From an uncultured Collinsella sp. (lineage in GTDB: Bacteria; Actinomycetota; Coriobacteriia; Coriobacteriales; Coriobacteriaceae), in the NCBI GenBank assembly GCA_958421655.1, contig CATZMG010000042.1:1-19308 (forward strand): a stretch of DNA of 19,308 nt, written 5' to 3'. The notes beneath the pieces were generated by a model. It saw only the letters and a list, made by a program, of their open reading frames with translations. It did no database searches and was not told the origin of the DNA. Made by a program: the position numbers and the translations under genes. The stretch's first letter is position 1, and each line of letters opens with the position of its first letter. This document shows positions 8,150 through 16,879 of the stretch, in pieces.

Positions 8150-10954
8150 GTGAGAGCTGCCACTGTCCTTCGTTCAGTTATATGTCGCACCCTGGCCGTC
8201 GCGCTTGCCGCGCTCGCCGTACTGAGCACCATCATGCCCGCCCCTGCCTTTGCCGCCGGTTCCGATCAACAGGTCAAAACGGTCCGTGTCGGCTGGCTCG
8301 TCAACAACGAGGGCTTCCAGGACGGCACCCCCGGCGAGCGTCTCTCGGGATGGGGTTACGAGTACCTCCAGACCCTGTCGTACTACACGCCCGGCTGGCG
8401 GTACGAATACGTCTCCGGCACCTTCACCGAGCTTATGGACATGCTCGAGGCAGGCGAAATCGACCTCATGCCCAACATCTCCTACTCCGAGGAACGCGCC
8501 CAAAAGCTGCTCTTTTCCTCGAACCCCGAGGGCACCGAGCGCTACTTCATCTACGCCAAGCCCGATCGAGACGATCTGGCCAAGGGTGACCCCCAAGCGC
8601 TCCAAGGCCTTACCATCGGCTGCAACCCCGGCGTTATGCAAACCTTCGTCGGCCAGCAGTGGCTCGCCAACGAAGGCATTACCTGCACCTATAAAGAAAT
8701 CGACACTGGCGGTGCCCTCTTTGACGCGCTCGCAAACAACGAGGTCGATGCCATCATCATGAACGACACGACCTCGTCGCCCAGCGCCTCCCCCATGTTC
8801 TACATTGGTTCGAGCGACTACTTTTTTGCCGTCCCCAAAAGCCGCTCCGACCTGATGGACGACATCAATGCCGCCATGTCGGCAATCGCCCGCGTCAACC
8901 CACGCTATATCGACGAAGTCAAATCTAACTACTCAGCCCAAAACAGCGGTTCATCATCGCTCAACGGCCCCGAACGTTCCTGGCTCAAAGCAAATGACAA
9001 CACCATCACGCTCGGCTACATTACGGGCAAACTCCCCTACTGCAACGAAGACGAAGACGGCAAAATGGAAGGCTCGCTCGCATCGCTTGCGACGACGCTG
9101 CACGATAAATTTGGCATTACGGTCAAAACCGTCCCCTTTGATAGCTACAAGATGATGTCAAAGGCCCTGTCAAAGGGAAACATAGACGTTGCGCTGCCGG
9201 TATACCGAGATTACTGGTTTGCCGAGCAAACAGGCGTTGCGCAGTCGGTATCGTTGGGGACCATATCCCTCACCGCCATCCACACCGGCAGCGACCTGAA
9301 CAAAGACCTTCAGAACATCGCCTGTACCAAATCATCGTTTGTCAACAAAAATGCACTTGAAAATCTGTTCCCCACAGCGACCGTGACCGAATACCAATCC
9401 GACGATGAAGCGTTCGACGCCCTCAGAAAGGGAACGGCGCACTGCATCGTCGCTCCCAGCTCACGCATAAAAACCATCGGCGACCGTCATGATCTCAAGG
9501 ACTACGAGACGGTCGAGCTCCCTGACACCTGTGAGCTCTCGTGCTGGATTTCGCGCGGAAAGCCCGAGCTGCTGGGAATCATCAACAAGGGCATCATCAA
9601 TGCCGGAGAATCGCTCTCCGCAAGCAATTACTCATCCACGTCGTACACGACCCAGGAATCAGACACGCTTCAATTCCTTTTTCGCAACCGCACCGCCATT
9701 GCCGCTACCCTCATCGGTATGTTGTCGGTCGGCATCGTCCTGCTCATCTGGGCGCTCGTGCGCGCTCGAACCGAGCGCAAAAAAGCCGACGCTGCCAACG
9801 CCGCTAAGACGGCATTCCTCACGCGCATGAGCCACGACATCCGTACGCCGCTCAACGGTATCCTGGGCCTTATCGAGATCGAGGAATTGAAGGAAGGCGA
9901 TATCAAGGTCGCCCGCGAGAGCCGTGCCAAGGCGCGCGTTGCCGCCAATCACCTGCTCTCGCTGATCAACGACATCCTCGAGATGGGCAAAATCGAAGAC
10001 CGCAAGCTAACACTGGAGCATGCGCCTTTTAACCTCAAAGAGCTCTGTGACAATACGCTGGTTCTGTGCAAGCTCCGCGCGACCAGTAACGGCATCACCA
10101 TGCAGGACAATAGTCTGCCGTACGCCACGGGGCCATACATGATCGGCAGTCCCACCCATATCCGACAGATCATGATCAACCTGTTAGACAACAGCATTAA
10201 GTACAACAAGCACGGCGGCTCCGTCACCTTTAGTTCAAAGACCAAGCCACTCGATAACGGGCGCGCGCTCTTTTGCTTTAGCGTTTCGGATACCGGCATT
10301 GGCATGACTCCCAAGTTTTTAAAGCATATCTATGAGCCGTTTGCCCAAGAAGGTGACGATGCGCGCAGCAAGTTCCAAGGAACCGGCATGGGCATGCCAA
10401 TCGTCAAGTCGCTTATTGAACTGATGGGCGGCACCATCGAAGTCACCAGTGAGCTCCATGTGGGCACCTCGTTCTACGTGGAGATTCCGCTCGATATCGA
10501 CGAGAATCCCCAGGCGCGGGCGAATACGGTTGAGAGCGCGCCCGACTGCTCGCTCGCCGACATGAACGTGCTGCTCGCCGAAGACAACGAATTGAATGCC
10601 GAGATTGCCCAGACGCTGCTAGAATCCGAGGGCGTCGTGGTCACCCGCGCCGCCAACGGCAACGAGGTCGTCGATCTGTACCTGTCGCATCCCGCCGGCA
10701 GCTTCGATGCGATCCTGATGGACATTATGATGCCGGGCATGGACGGCTATGAGGCAACCCGCACGATTCGTCTGAGCGAGAAGGTCGATGCAGCCGATAT
10801 CCCCATCATCGCGCTCACCGCCAATGCCTTTGCCGAGGACGCCAAGGCGGCACACGATGCCGGCATGAACGCCCATCTGTCCAAACCGGTCGACTTTAAC
10901 AAGCTCAAAAACATGCTCGCCCGCATCAAGAAATACGGAGCTGTTTCGCTATAG
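8150..10954 (+). CDS. Hybrid sensor histidine kinase with two solute-binding sensor domains (BvgS-like)
   Basis: A 934-residue membrane-bound hybrid kinase. Order: signal peptide (about 1-36, cleavage near AFAA); a first SBP_bac_3-type domain (about 44-262); a second, more divergent one (about 284-495); one TM helix (about 515-538); HisKA with FLTRMSHDIRTPLNG and phospho-acceptor H562; HATPase_c with N-box INLLDNSIKYN, G1 DTGIGM and G2 GTGMGMPIV; and a receiver domain with the acidic pair in AEDN, phospho-acceptor D858 in LMDIMMPG and K912. Tandem solute-binding domains fused to HK-REC resemble BvgS/EvgS, but PAS and HPt domains are absent. An earlier TTG at 8144 is possible, but AGGA is correctly spaced only for the GTG at 8150. 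The ligand is likely an amino acid-like solute; that is inference. No cognate regulator is adjacent. Confidence 0.92.
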   Translation: MRAATVLRSVICRTLAVALAALAVLSTIMPAPAFAAGSDQQVKTVRVGWLVNNEGFQDGTPGERLSGWGYEYLQTLSYYTPGWRYEYVSGTFTELMDMLEAGEIDLMPNISYSEERAQKLLFSSNPEGTERYFIYAKPDRDDLAKGDPQALQGLTIGCNPGVMQTFVGQQWLANEGITCTYKEIDTGGALFDALANNEVDAIIMNDTTSSPSASPMFYIGSSDYFFAVPKSRSDLMDDINAAMSAIARVNPRYIDEVKSNYSAQNSGSSSLNGPERSWLKANDNTITLGYITGKLPYCNEDEDGKMEGSLASLATTLHDKFGITVKTVPFDSYKMMSKALSKGNIDVALPVYRDYWFAEQTGVAQSVSLGTISLTAIHTGSDLNKDLQNIACTKSSFVNKNALENLFPTATVTEYQSDDEAFDALRKGTAHCIVAPSSRIKTIGDRHDLKDYETVELPDTCELSCWISRGKPELLGIINKGIINAGESLSASNYSSTSYTTQESDTLQFLFRNRTAIAATLIGMLSVGIVLLIWALVRARTERKKADAANAAKTAFLTRMSHDIRTPLNGILGLIEIEELKEGDIKVARESRAKARVAANHLLSLINDILEMGKIEDRKLTLEHAPFNLKELCDNTLVLCKLRATSNGITMQDNSLPYATGPYMIGSPTHIRQIMINLLDNSIKYNKHGGSVTFSSKTKPLDNGRALFCFSVSDTGIGMTPKFLKHIYEPFAQEGDDARSKFQGTGMGMPIVKSLIELMGGTIEVTSELHVGTSFYVEIPLDIDENPQARANTVESAPDCSLADMNVLLAEDNELNAEIAQTLLESEGVVVTRAANGNEVVDLYLSHPAGSFDAILMDIMMPGMDGYEATRTIRLSEKVDAADIPIIALTANAFAEDAKAAHDAGMNAHLSKPVDFNKLKNMLARIKKYGAVSL

Positions 10955-10992
10955 TTTGTGCTCAACCACCATACGCAGCAGAAAGGAAGCCA

Positions 10993-11475
10993 ATGATGTT
11001 TAGGCCCTTACGTCGAAAGAAACGCGCCATCACTGACGAGGAAGCGCGCAAGTTGCTCGCCACCTGCAAGCGCGGCGTCTTTGCCGTCAACGGCGATGAT
11101 GGCTACCCCTATGCCATTCCCGTCAACTACTTCTTTGACGCCGAGCACGACAAGATTTATTTCCATGGCGCCAAAGCCGGCCACAAGGTCGACGCACTCA
11201 AACGCGATGACAAGATCTGCTTTACCGTTTACGGTAACGAGTGGTATAAGGACGATGACTGGGCTCCCTACGTTATGAGTACCGTGGTCTTTGGCCGTTG
11301 TCGCCTGGTTGATGAGGCGCCTGCATTCATCGAGGACAAAGTCCGCCAGCTCGCGCTTAAGTACTACCCTTCTGCCGAAGAAGTCGAGGAGGAAATCGCC
11401 AAAGACATCAAGGGCGTCCAACTCTACGAGATTTCGATTGAGCATCTTTGCGGCAAGCAGATTCAGGAGAAGTAA
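10993..11475 (+). CDS. Pyridoxamine 5'-phosphate oxidase family (NimA-like) flavoprotein
   Basis: A 160-residue protein with the PNPOx-like split-barrel fold that binds FMN, or in some members F420 or heme. Seen: RAITDEEARKLLATCKRGVFAVNGDDGYPYAIPVNYFFD at the start, the IYFHGAKAGHKVDALKRDDKICFTVYG core (about 54-80) typical of NimA/YwrF-like members, and an MSTVVFGRCRLVDE strand later. The His-Gly-Ala segment matches the phosphate-binding region of NimA-like proteins. Members are involved in reductive detoxification such as nitroimidazole reduction; the actual substrate is unknown. AGAAAGGA upstream fixes the start at the first of two adjacent ATG codons. It lies 38 nt after the sensor kinase gene without a terminator, so read-through co-transcription is plausible. 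Confidence 0.85.
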   Translation: MMFRPLRRKKRAITDEEARKLLATCKRGVFAVNGDDGYPYAIPVNYFFDAEHDKIYFHGAKAGHKVDALKRDDKICFTVYGNEWYKDDDWAPYVMSTVVFGRCRLVDEAPAFIEDKVRQLALKYYPSAEEVEEEIAKDIKGVQLYEISIEHLCGKQIQEK

Positions 11476-11502
11476 GCCCCTCAACAGGCCTCATCAATAG
11501 CA

Positions 11503-11542
11503 ATATGGCCCGGTTCCAACCCACCTCGGAACCGAGCCATAT
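11503..11542. terminator. Hairpin terminator between convergent genes
   Basis: ATATGGC and CGGTTCC (11503-11509, 11511-11517) pair with GGAACCG and GCCATAT (11528-11534, 11536-11542), broken by a single C/A mismatch, with a 10-nt loop. It sits exactly between the convergent PNPOx gene and the second sensor kinase gene, ending 2 nt before the latter's stop codon. The T-tracts are poor on both strands, but position and stem strength support a shared terminator. Confidence 0.6.
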
Positions 11543-11544
11543 GC

Positions 11545-13737
11545 TTATGAAGCGTCGGCGGCTATGTGCGCAAGCGCCTCAACGAGCTCTTGCGAGCTCA
11601 CAGGCTTGCTCAGGTGCGCGTTCATGCCCGCCTCGCGCGAAAGCCTGCGGTCGTCGGCAAAGGCGTTGGCGCTCACGGCGATAATCGGCGTGGTCGCGGC
11701 ATCCTCGCGATCGAGCGCTCGAATCTGACGCGTGGCCTCAAGGCCATCGATGCCCGGCATCATGATGTCCATCAACACCACGTCGTACTCGTGCGGCGCG
11801 CTCGCGGCAAACATCTCGACGGCAGACTCGCCATCCTTAGCATGCGTCACGACGGCGCCGGCGCGGGCGAGCGTAAACTGTGCAATCTCGGCATTCAGGT
11901 CGTTATCCTCTACGAGCAACACGCGCAAGCCCTGGAGCGCATCGCCGTCACCCGCATTCACGCGTACTGCCTGAGGAATCTCGGAGCGCTTGCACTTCTC
12001 AAACGGCAGGCGGATGGTAAACGTCGTCCCCTGCCCCAAGGTGCTCGTAAAGCTCATGGATCCGCCCATAAGCTCGACCAACTGTTTTGCGATAGGCGCG
12101 CCCAGGCCAGTTCCCGATGAAGCGCCTTCCACCTGTTGCTCCTCGCGGCAAAACGGCTCGTAGAGGTGCTGTTGGAACTCCTCGCTCATGCCAATACCGT
12201 TGTCGTCGATCGTGTATTCATAGACGGGGACGCCATCTACAGGCTCCACCTCGCGGCACACCAGGCGAACATAGCCGCCCTGGCGGTTGTACTTGACGGC
12301 ATTGCCGGCAATATTGAGCAACAAGCGCTTGAGGTGCGTCACGCTCACCCGTGCATAGGGATGATCAAGCGTCTGCTGGTCGCAGATAATTGTCACCAGA
12401 CGCTCCTCGGCCTGGCGCTCCAGAATATCGCGCACTTCACAGTTGAGTGCCACCAAATTTGTGGGTACGAGGTTCAAGTCGACCTGTCCGCTCTCCAGGC
12501 GACTCATATCGAGTGCCTCGTTGGCAAGGTCGAGCAGCAGTCCCGACGCCGTCCAGATCTTTGAGCGGCACTCGGTCTGCTTTTGCAAATCGTCCGCATT
12601 GGCATCGCCGACCTCGACCATGCCGCGAATACCGTTGATAGGCGTGCGCAGATCGTGGCTCATGCGACGCAAAAACTCCGTCTTTGCAGAGTTGGCAGAC
12701 GAGGCCTCACGCGCTGCCTTTGCCAGCCTGTCGCCATAGTCGCGCTCCTGCTGCAGCAAGTCCGTCAAACGTCGACGATCAGCGCGGCGACGCACCATCA
12801 CAACAACGGCTATAACACCGCCGTAGAGCACCAGCACGCCGACAGCAACAGCCGCGACGACCTCAAAGTAGCGCTGCGCCGAGGCATAGGTGTACACGTA
12901 GAATTTTCGCGCTTTGCCGTATGTGCCCAGATACCACTCGCCGTTGACGTTGACCAGTCGGACTTTGCCGGGCAGGCAGTACTCTTTAATCCCGTCGACA
13001 ATGAAGACATCTGTCGCAGGCAGATCGAACCCGCCCAATACGGTAGGTTCAACGGCATTGGTCGCAACGACCTTGCCATCGTTTTCGATCACGATATTGC
13101 CGCTATCGATGGTTTCATAGCCTTCGAGCAGACTCTGCAGTTTGAGTGTATTGCTTGCAACCGCCTTCGCGCTTTGATGCCTGACCGCGATAACGATGCC
13201 CTCGCCATCCCGCCGGGTCACGCAACCAATGTCTGCAACCGAATCATCCGAAAGCGTAATACGAGCGGTATAGGACTTAAGCGGATGGGTTGCCACCTCC
13301 AGCACGGGCGCTTCTTTGAGATACGTAGCAAGCGACTCGTAGCCCACGTCATCCGTCGAGGACTCGGACACCAAATTGCCCGATGCGTCCGTCATGATCA
13401 GTGCGCTCACGTTGAACTGGTCAGCATATTGCTCCAGCGCGGCGTTATCCACCGAGCCGTCGCGCTCCATATCGCGCGCCACCTCTCCGGCGATCTCCAT
13501 AACGCGAATCAGGTTTTTGGTCGTATAGGCGCTATTGAACGCATCGTAGGAAAGGCTCTGCGTCGCCACGTAATCGACAACGTCGGCAAAGCGCTGCTCG
13601 GCCTGGGCTGTCGTGTAACCGTAGCTCATCATGCCGGCAACAACCGAGAGCGCTATCCCCAGCAGGGCGGCAATGAGCCATACCCAGGCCGAACGATCGC
13701 CCCGCTCCTCTACGGCGTGGTCGGGCACATCGATCAT
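11545..13737 (-). CDS. Hybrid sensor histidine kinase with extracellular sensor domain
   Basis: A 730-residue membrane kinase. TM1 is at about 18-40 and TM2 at about 292-316, enclosing a ~250-residue extracellular region that looks Cache-like (ALIMTDASGNLVSES, then GNIVIENDGKVVATN, then NGEWYLGTYG), although I cannot align it formally. A short cytoplasmic helix leads to HisKA with EFLRRMSHDLRTPINGI (H361). HATPase_c has N475/N479 in LNIAGNAVKYN, D512 in DDNGIGM and GTGLGAPIA. The C-terminal receiver carries acidic VEDN (609-612), D657 in LMDIMMPG, S689 and K711. The start codon overlaps the stop of the upstream solute-binding lipoprotein gene (ATGA), strongly suggesting joint production and a shared signal. 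No HPt or output regulator is nearby. Confidence 0.92.
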   Translation of the reverse strand: MIDVPDHAVEERGDRSAWVWLIAALLGIALSVVAGMMSYGYTTAQAEQRFADVVDYVATQSLSYDAFNSAYTTKNLIRVMEIAGEVARDMERDGSVDNAALEQYADQFNVSALIMTDASGNLVSESSTDDVGYESLATYLKEAPVLEVATHPLKSYTARITLSDDSVADIGCVTRRDGEGIVIAVRHQSAKAVASNTLKLQSLLEGYETIDSGNIVIENDGKVVATNAVEPTVLGGFDLPATDVFIVDGIKEYCLPGKVRLVNVNGEWYLGTYGKARKFYVYTYASAQRYFEVVAAVAVGVLVLYGGVIAVVVMVRRRADRRRLTDLLQQERDYGDRLAKAAREASSANSAKTEFLRRMSHDLRTPINGIRGMVEVGDANADDLQKQTECRSKIWTASGLLLDLANEALDMSRLESGQVDLNLVPTNLVALNCEVRDILERQAEERLVTIICDQQTLDHPYARVSVTHLKRLLLNIAGNAVKYNRQGGYVRLVCREVEPVDGVPVYEYTIDDNGIGMSEEFQQHLYEPFCREEQQVEGASSGTGLGAPIAKQLVELMGGSMSFTSTLGQGTTFTIRLPFEKCKRSEIPQAVRVNAGDGDALQGLRVLLVEDNDLNAEIAQFTLARAGAVVTHAKDGESAVEMFAASAPHEYDVVLMDIMMPGIDGLEATRQIRALDREDAATTPIIAVSANAFADDRRLSREAGMNAHLSKPVSSQELVEALAHIAADAS

Positions 13738-14603
13738 GACAGGCCCTCCGTATTCACAAATGGCGCGGGGTCATCAAAGTACTTTGACACCAGGCGTTCA
13801 ATGGTGCCATCGGCAAGCATTTCTTGGTAGGCACGGGTGAGCTTAACGTCGATGCCGCGCGTATCGTTGAGATCGAAAGCGGTACCCAGACCAACCTCCA
13901 GCAGCGGCTCATCCAAAATGCGATACGTCACACCATAGTCTTTTTCGTAGGTGAGCAGCGAGGACTCATGCGCGGCGATGGCGTCGACCAGGCCCTCGAC
14001 GAGCGCCGGGTTCAGGTACGAACGGTCCGAAAAGCTGTAGAGCTCCTTGATCTGCGGAACGTTTTCATTTGTACGATTGAGCAAAATGTCCTCGGGCATG
14101 GTGGTGGACTGGACCGCCACGACCTTGTCCTCAAGATCGGCAAGCGTGTAGATATCGCTCTGGGGATCGACCGCGACTACCTGGCGGCTCGCAAGGTACG
14201 GGCCGGCCCAACGATACTCGTTTTCGCGACCCGTCATGCTAAAGCTACCCATGACGCAATCGAGCTCGCCGTTCGCCAGCATCTCTTTCTTCTTTTCCCA
14301 GTCGATCAGCTGGTATTTTGGCTTGTAACCAATGCGGGCCAAAGCCTCGGTCAATATCTCGACATCCAGGCCAACGATATCGCCGTACTCGTCGGTATAC
14401 ACAAACGGTGGATAGAGGTCGCTGCCGACGTTGAGCGTCTTAAGGTCGTTGTCTTTGGCCTGCGAGGCGTCCGGGGCTTTTGATGCTGGCGTCGAGGCTT
14501 CGTCATTCGACCCGGAGCAGCCGGCTATCGCTATGACAAAGGCACTCGCCACTGCAAGCGCAACAAACAACGAAATGGCAACCGAGCGACGGGGTCTTTT
14601 CAT
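13734..14603 (-). CDS. Transporter substrate-binding-domain lipoprotein (SBP_bac_3)
   Basis: A 289-residue extracellular solute-binding lipoprotein of the amino acid-binding family 3. A basic start and hydrophobic segment end in the lipobox IAGC, with C29 as the lipidation site, followed by a Ser/Asn/Asp-rich linker. Family features: LNVGSDLYPPFVYTDEYGDIVGLDVEILTEALARIG at about 55-90, DCVMGSFSMTGRENEYRWAGPYLASRQVVAV in the middle, and a C-terminal YQEMLADGTIERLVSKYF. No ABC permease or ATPase accompanies it; instead it is coupled to a sensor kinase by a 4-nt overlap. That context suggests it serves as an external ligand receptor for the kinase, doing the job of the fused domains in the other kinase of this window. 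GGAG 4 nt before the ATG sets the start. Confidence 0.93.
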   Translation of the reverse strand: MKRPRRSVAISLFVALAVASAFVIAIAGCSGSNDEASTPASKAPDASQAKDNDLKTLNVGSDLYPPFVYTDEYGDIVGLDVEILTEALARIGYKPKYQLIDWEKKKEMLANGELDCVMGSFSMTGRENEYRWAGPYLASRQVVAVDPQSDIYTLADLEDKVVAVQSTTMPEDILLNRTNENVPQIKELYSFSDRSYLNPALVEGLVDAIAAHESSLLTYEKDYGVTYRILDEPLLEVGLGTAFDLNDTRGIDVKLTRAYQEMLADGTIERLVSKYFDDPAPFVNTEGLS

Positions 14604-14645
14604 CGAGCTCCAGACGATCCTGTCTATAGACTGAAATGGTTAAAG

Positions 14646-14654
14646 ATAATAGCA
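14646..14654 (-). promoter_or_regulatory. Extended -10 promoter for the lipoprotein-kinase operon
   Basis: TGCTATTAT on the minus strand is a good extended -10 element (TGn followed by TATTAT), 42 nt before the lipoprotein ATG and just past the strong terminator of the PLP enzyme gene. No clear -35 is seen, which is common for extended -10 promoters. Confidence 0.45.
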
Positions 14655-14695
14655 AACAAAACCACACGAGCGCCCAATTGTTACAGACGCTTTAC

Positions 14696-14737
14696 CATGC
14701 GGGGCCTTCTAGCCGACTTGGCAGAAGGCCCCGCATG
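14696..14737 (-). terminator. Strong hairpin terminator of the MalY-type gene
   Basis: CATGCGGGGCCTTCT (14696-14710) is perfectly complementary to AGAAGGCCCCGCATG (14723-14737), giving a 15-bp stem with a 12-nt loop that can pair further (GCC/GGC). It starts 10 nt past the stop codon of the minus-strand PLP enzyme gene and separates it from the lipoprotein-kinase operon. The U-tract is short, but stem stability is exceptional for this window. Confidence 0.7.
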
Positions 14738-14747
14738 CAGCGCACGC

Positions 14748-15962
14748 TTACCGTGCATTAAAAACGTAGCGGTCCAGGCGGTCGCATGCTTCCCTTACGC
14801 GCGAAAGCGGCAGCGCCAGATTCACGCGAATGTGGCAGGGTCCGTGGAACGGACGGCCGTCCTGGTAGCCAACGCCCACGCGGGCACCCTCATCGAGCAA
14901 CCACTGAATATCGCGGCCATGCTCGCGGCACCACTCGGTGCAGTCCAGAAACACCATGTACGTGCCCTGCGGACGCGAATAGGACACGCCCTCAAAATGC
15001 TTGTCCACGTAATCGCAGAAGTACTCGATATTACCGGCAAGCACCTGGTTGAGTTCATCAACCCACTCGTAGCCCTGCTGCTGGTAGGCACCGATAAGCG
15101 CATGCATGGAGAGGACGTTCATCTCGTTGTAGTGGGTCTTGTTAGACACGGCGCACACGCGGTCGCGCAGCGTCTCGTTATAGATGATGTGGTAGCTGCC
15201 GACCAGGCCCGCCAGGTTGAACGTCTTGCTGGGCGCGTAGAGGGCAACCGTGCGCATGCGGGCATCCTCGCTCACCGACTGCGTCGGGATATGCTTGTGA
15301 CCCGGCAGGATGATATCGGACCAAATCTCGTCCGAGATCACCACGCAATCGTGCTGGCGATAGATGTCCATGGCGCGCTCGATCTCGTCGCGCTCCCATA
15401 CGCGGCCGCAGGGATTGTGCGGCGAGCAGAACACCGCGGCATGGATGTGGTTTTGGGCGAGCTTGCGCTCCATGTCCTCAAAGTCCATGCGCCACACGCC
15501 CTGGTCGTCAAGTTTAAGCGGGCTGTGGACAATACGATAGCCCGCGGCTTCGATAGACTTGGTAAAACCAATGTAGGTGGGGCTGTGGACCAGCACCGCA
15601 TCGCCCGGCTGGACATACGCGCGCAGCGTCGACACGACGCCGCCCAGCACGCCATTTTCGTAACCGATATGTTCAGGGCGCAGACCCTCAACGCCGTTGC
15701 GACGGCTCTGCCATTCGATGATGTGGTCGAAGTACTCGGGACGCGGATTGAAGTAGCCAAACATGGGGTGCTGAGCGCGCTTGATGATGTACTCCTGAAC
15801 CGTGGGCACCGTAGCAAAATTCATGTCGGCCACCCACATGGGAATGCGGTCGAAGCCCTCGTCTGGTGCGTTCGGAGCCATACCGGGGATCTCGCCCCAA
15901 GAGTCAACGGCGATGGAGTCCATGCCGTGGCGGTCGATAAGCGAGCTAAAGTCGTATTTCAT
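14748..15962 (-). CDS. MalY/PatB family aminotransferase (cystathionine beta-lyase-type C-S lyase)
   Basis: A 404-residue fold-type I PLP enzyme of the MalY/PatB group, which cleaves C-S bonds of cystathionine or cysteine conjugates to give a thiol, pyruvate and ammonia. Seen: PMWVADMNFATVP (41-53), the substrate-pocket GYFNPRPEY (69-77), Y130 stacking the cofactor in SPTYIGF, N183 in SPHNPCGRVW, D211 in SDEIWSDI, and the Schiff-base lysine K246 in APSKTFNLAGL. The C-terminal RVNLALP holds the carboxylate-binding arginine. Length and motifs fit the family. GGGGGC precedes the ATG. Monocistronic, with its own terminator. In E. coli MalY also modulates the maltose regulon; nothing here suggests that. 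Likely role: sulphur amino acid metabolism in the cytosol. Confidence 0.92.
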   Translation of the reverse strand: MKYDFSSLIDRHGMDSIAVDSWGEIPGMAPNAPDEGFDRIPMWVADMNFATVPTVQEYIIKRAQHPMFGYFNPRPEYFDHIIEWQSRRNGVEGLRPEHIGYENGVLGGVVSTLRAYVQPGDAVLVHSPTYIGFTKSIEAAGYRIVHSPLKLDDQGVWRMDFEDMERKLAQNHIHAAVFCSPHNPCGRVWERDEIERAMDIYRQHDCVVISDEIWSDIILPGHKHIPTQSVSEDARMRTVALYAPSKTFNLAGLVGSYHIIYNETLRDRVCAVSNKTHYNEMNVLSMHALIGAYQQQGYEWVDELNQVLAGNIEYFCDYVDKHFEGVSYSRPQGTYMVFLDCTEWCREHGRDIQWLLDEGARVGVGYQDGRPFHGPCHIRVNLALPLSRVREACDRLDRYVFNAR

Positions 15963-16074
15963 GCTGAGCCCCCGTGCGAAGTAGACTGTTTCGACAGGCG
16001 TTATTGTCCACCAGCGTGGGCGGTTTTGGCATGGGGTTTGGCGCTTAATTTGACGGGTGCGGACGAATGGCTGG

Positions 16075-16812
16075 TTAGTCTTGCGCGTCGTTGACGGCGA
16101 CTACGGTTAGCTGGGTTTCATCGACCGTAAACGATATGTCGAGCCCGGCGAAGGCCAGATGATAGACGCGGTTTGGCTCGTGCTTGCTGCCCGCGCGGCG
16201 TGGATCTTGGCGAAGAACCTCGACCAGACCGGGGAGCTTTGCGCTTGGGACTTTGTCTTGTAGTGTTTGCGGGAACTCGACGTCGAGCTCTTGCCACGGG
16301 GCGTCCTCAATCCAGCCGCCCGTTGCATCCGAGTGGCAGTCCGCAAACGGAATGTAGGGCTTAATGTCGTAGATGGGCGTGCCGTCGCGCAGATCGGCCC
16401 CCAGCACATGGATGATGGGGCCGTCGCCAGTAAGCTCCACGCGGTCGAGCTTAACGCAGGTGAGCCCGATGGGGTTAGGGCGAAACGGACTGCGCGTGGC
16501 AAACACGCCCACGCGTTCGGCTCCGCCCAGACGCGGTGGGCGCACGGTCTTCGACCACTTGGCATTGGTGCCGGACCTGTCCTGTGTCTTGGCATCGGTA
16601 GCTATGTCCTTAGCCGTGCCGCCGGGCGTTCCGTTTTCGAAGCGCCACAACAGCCATAGGTGAGAGAAGGAGTCCAGGCCCTCAACCGCTGCGTTGGAGG
16701 CAAATTCCGGCACAAAGACGATGCGTCCCTGCAGATGGGGCGCCAAAAAGCTGTTGCGCGGAATGCCGAACTTCTGCGGCAGGTCGGTGTGTATGTGTGC
16801 AATAGGTTCCAT
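16075..16812 (-). CDS. trmO: tRNA (N6-threonylcarbamoyladenosine(37)-N6)-methyltransferase TrmO
   Basis: A 245-residue TrmO/TsaA (YaeB) family enzyme that uses S-adenosylmethionine to methylate t6A37 of threonine tRNAs. The N-terminal beta-barrel has MEPIAHIHTDLPQKFGIPRN (1-20), RPPRLGG (91-97), the signature GVFATRSPFRPNPIGL (102-117) and DLRDGTPIYDIKPYIP (140-155). The extra ~75 residues after it match the C-terminal domain seen in longer TrmO proteins. The frame stays open for nearly 190 codons upstream, but that stretch is antisense to another gene; the ATG at 16812 gives the canonical N-terminus. No Shine-Dalgarno precedes it; instead TACAAT lies about 8-13 nt upstream, which suggests a leaderless transcript. 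An ATG three codons upstream (16821) is the alternative. Confidence 0.92.
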   Translation of the reverse strand: MEPIAHIHTDLPQKFGIPRNSFLAPHLQGRIVFVPEFASNAAVEGLDSFSHLWLLWRFENGTPGGTAKDIATDAKTQDRSGTNAKWSKTVRPPRLGGAERVGVFATRSPFRPNPIGLTCVKLDRVELTGDGPIIHVLGADLRDGTPIYDIKPYIPFADCHSDATGGWIEDAPWQELDVEFPQTLQDKVPSAKLPGLVEVLRQDPRRAGSKHEPNRVYHLAFAGLDISFTVDETQLTVVAVNDAQD

Positions 16813-16819
16813 GCCGGTC

Positions 16820-16825
16820 ATTGTA
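16820..16825 (-). promoter_or_regulatory. Candidate -10 element giving a leaderless trmO mRNA
   Basis: TACAAT on the minus strand (16825-16820) is followed 7 nt later by the trmO ATG at 16812, the usual distance from -10 to transcription start. With no SD motif nearby, transcription probably begins at or near the start codon. No strong -35 is seen at normal spacing. Confidence 0.4.
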
Positions 16826-16879
16826 CGGCATGGAGGTGTGGGGCGTTGCGCGCAATTCTTCGCCGCGGTTCCCCGTCGT

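Noticed and set aside
12583..13830. A 415-codon plus-strand open frame opposite the second sensor kinase
   Set aside because: It is a shadow of the kinase; the translation is low-complexity and has no ribosome binding site.
14697..16094. A 465-codon plus-strand open frame opposite the MalY-type gene
   Set aside because: It is antisense to a gene with complete PLP-enzyme motifs and it runs through that gene's terminator.
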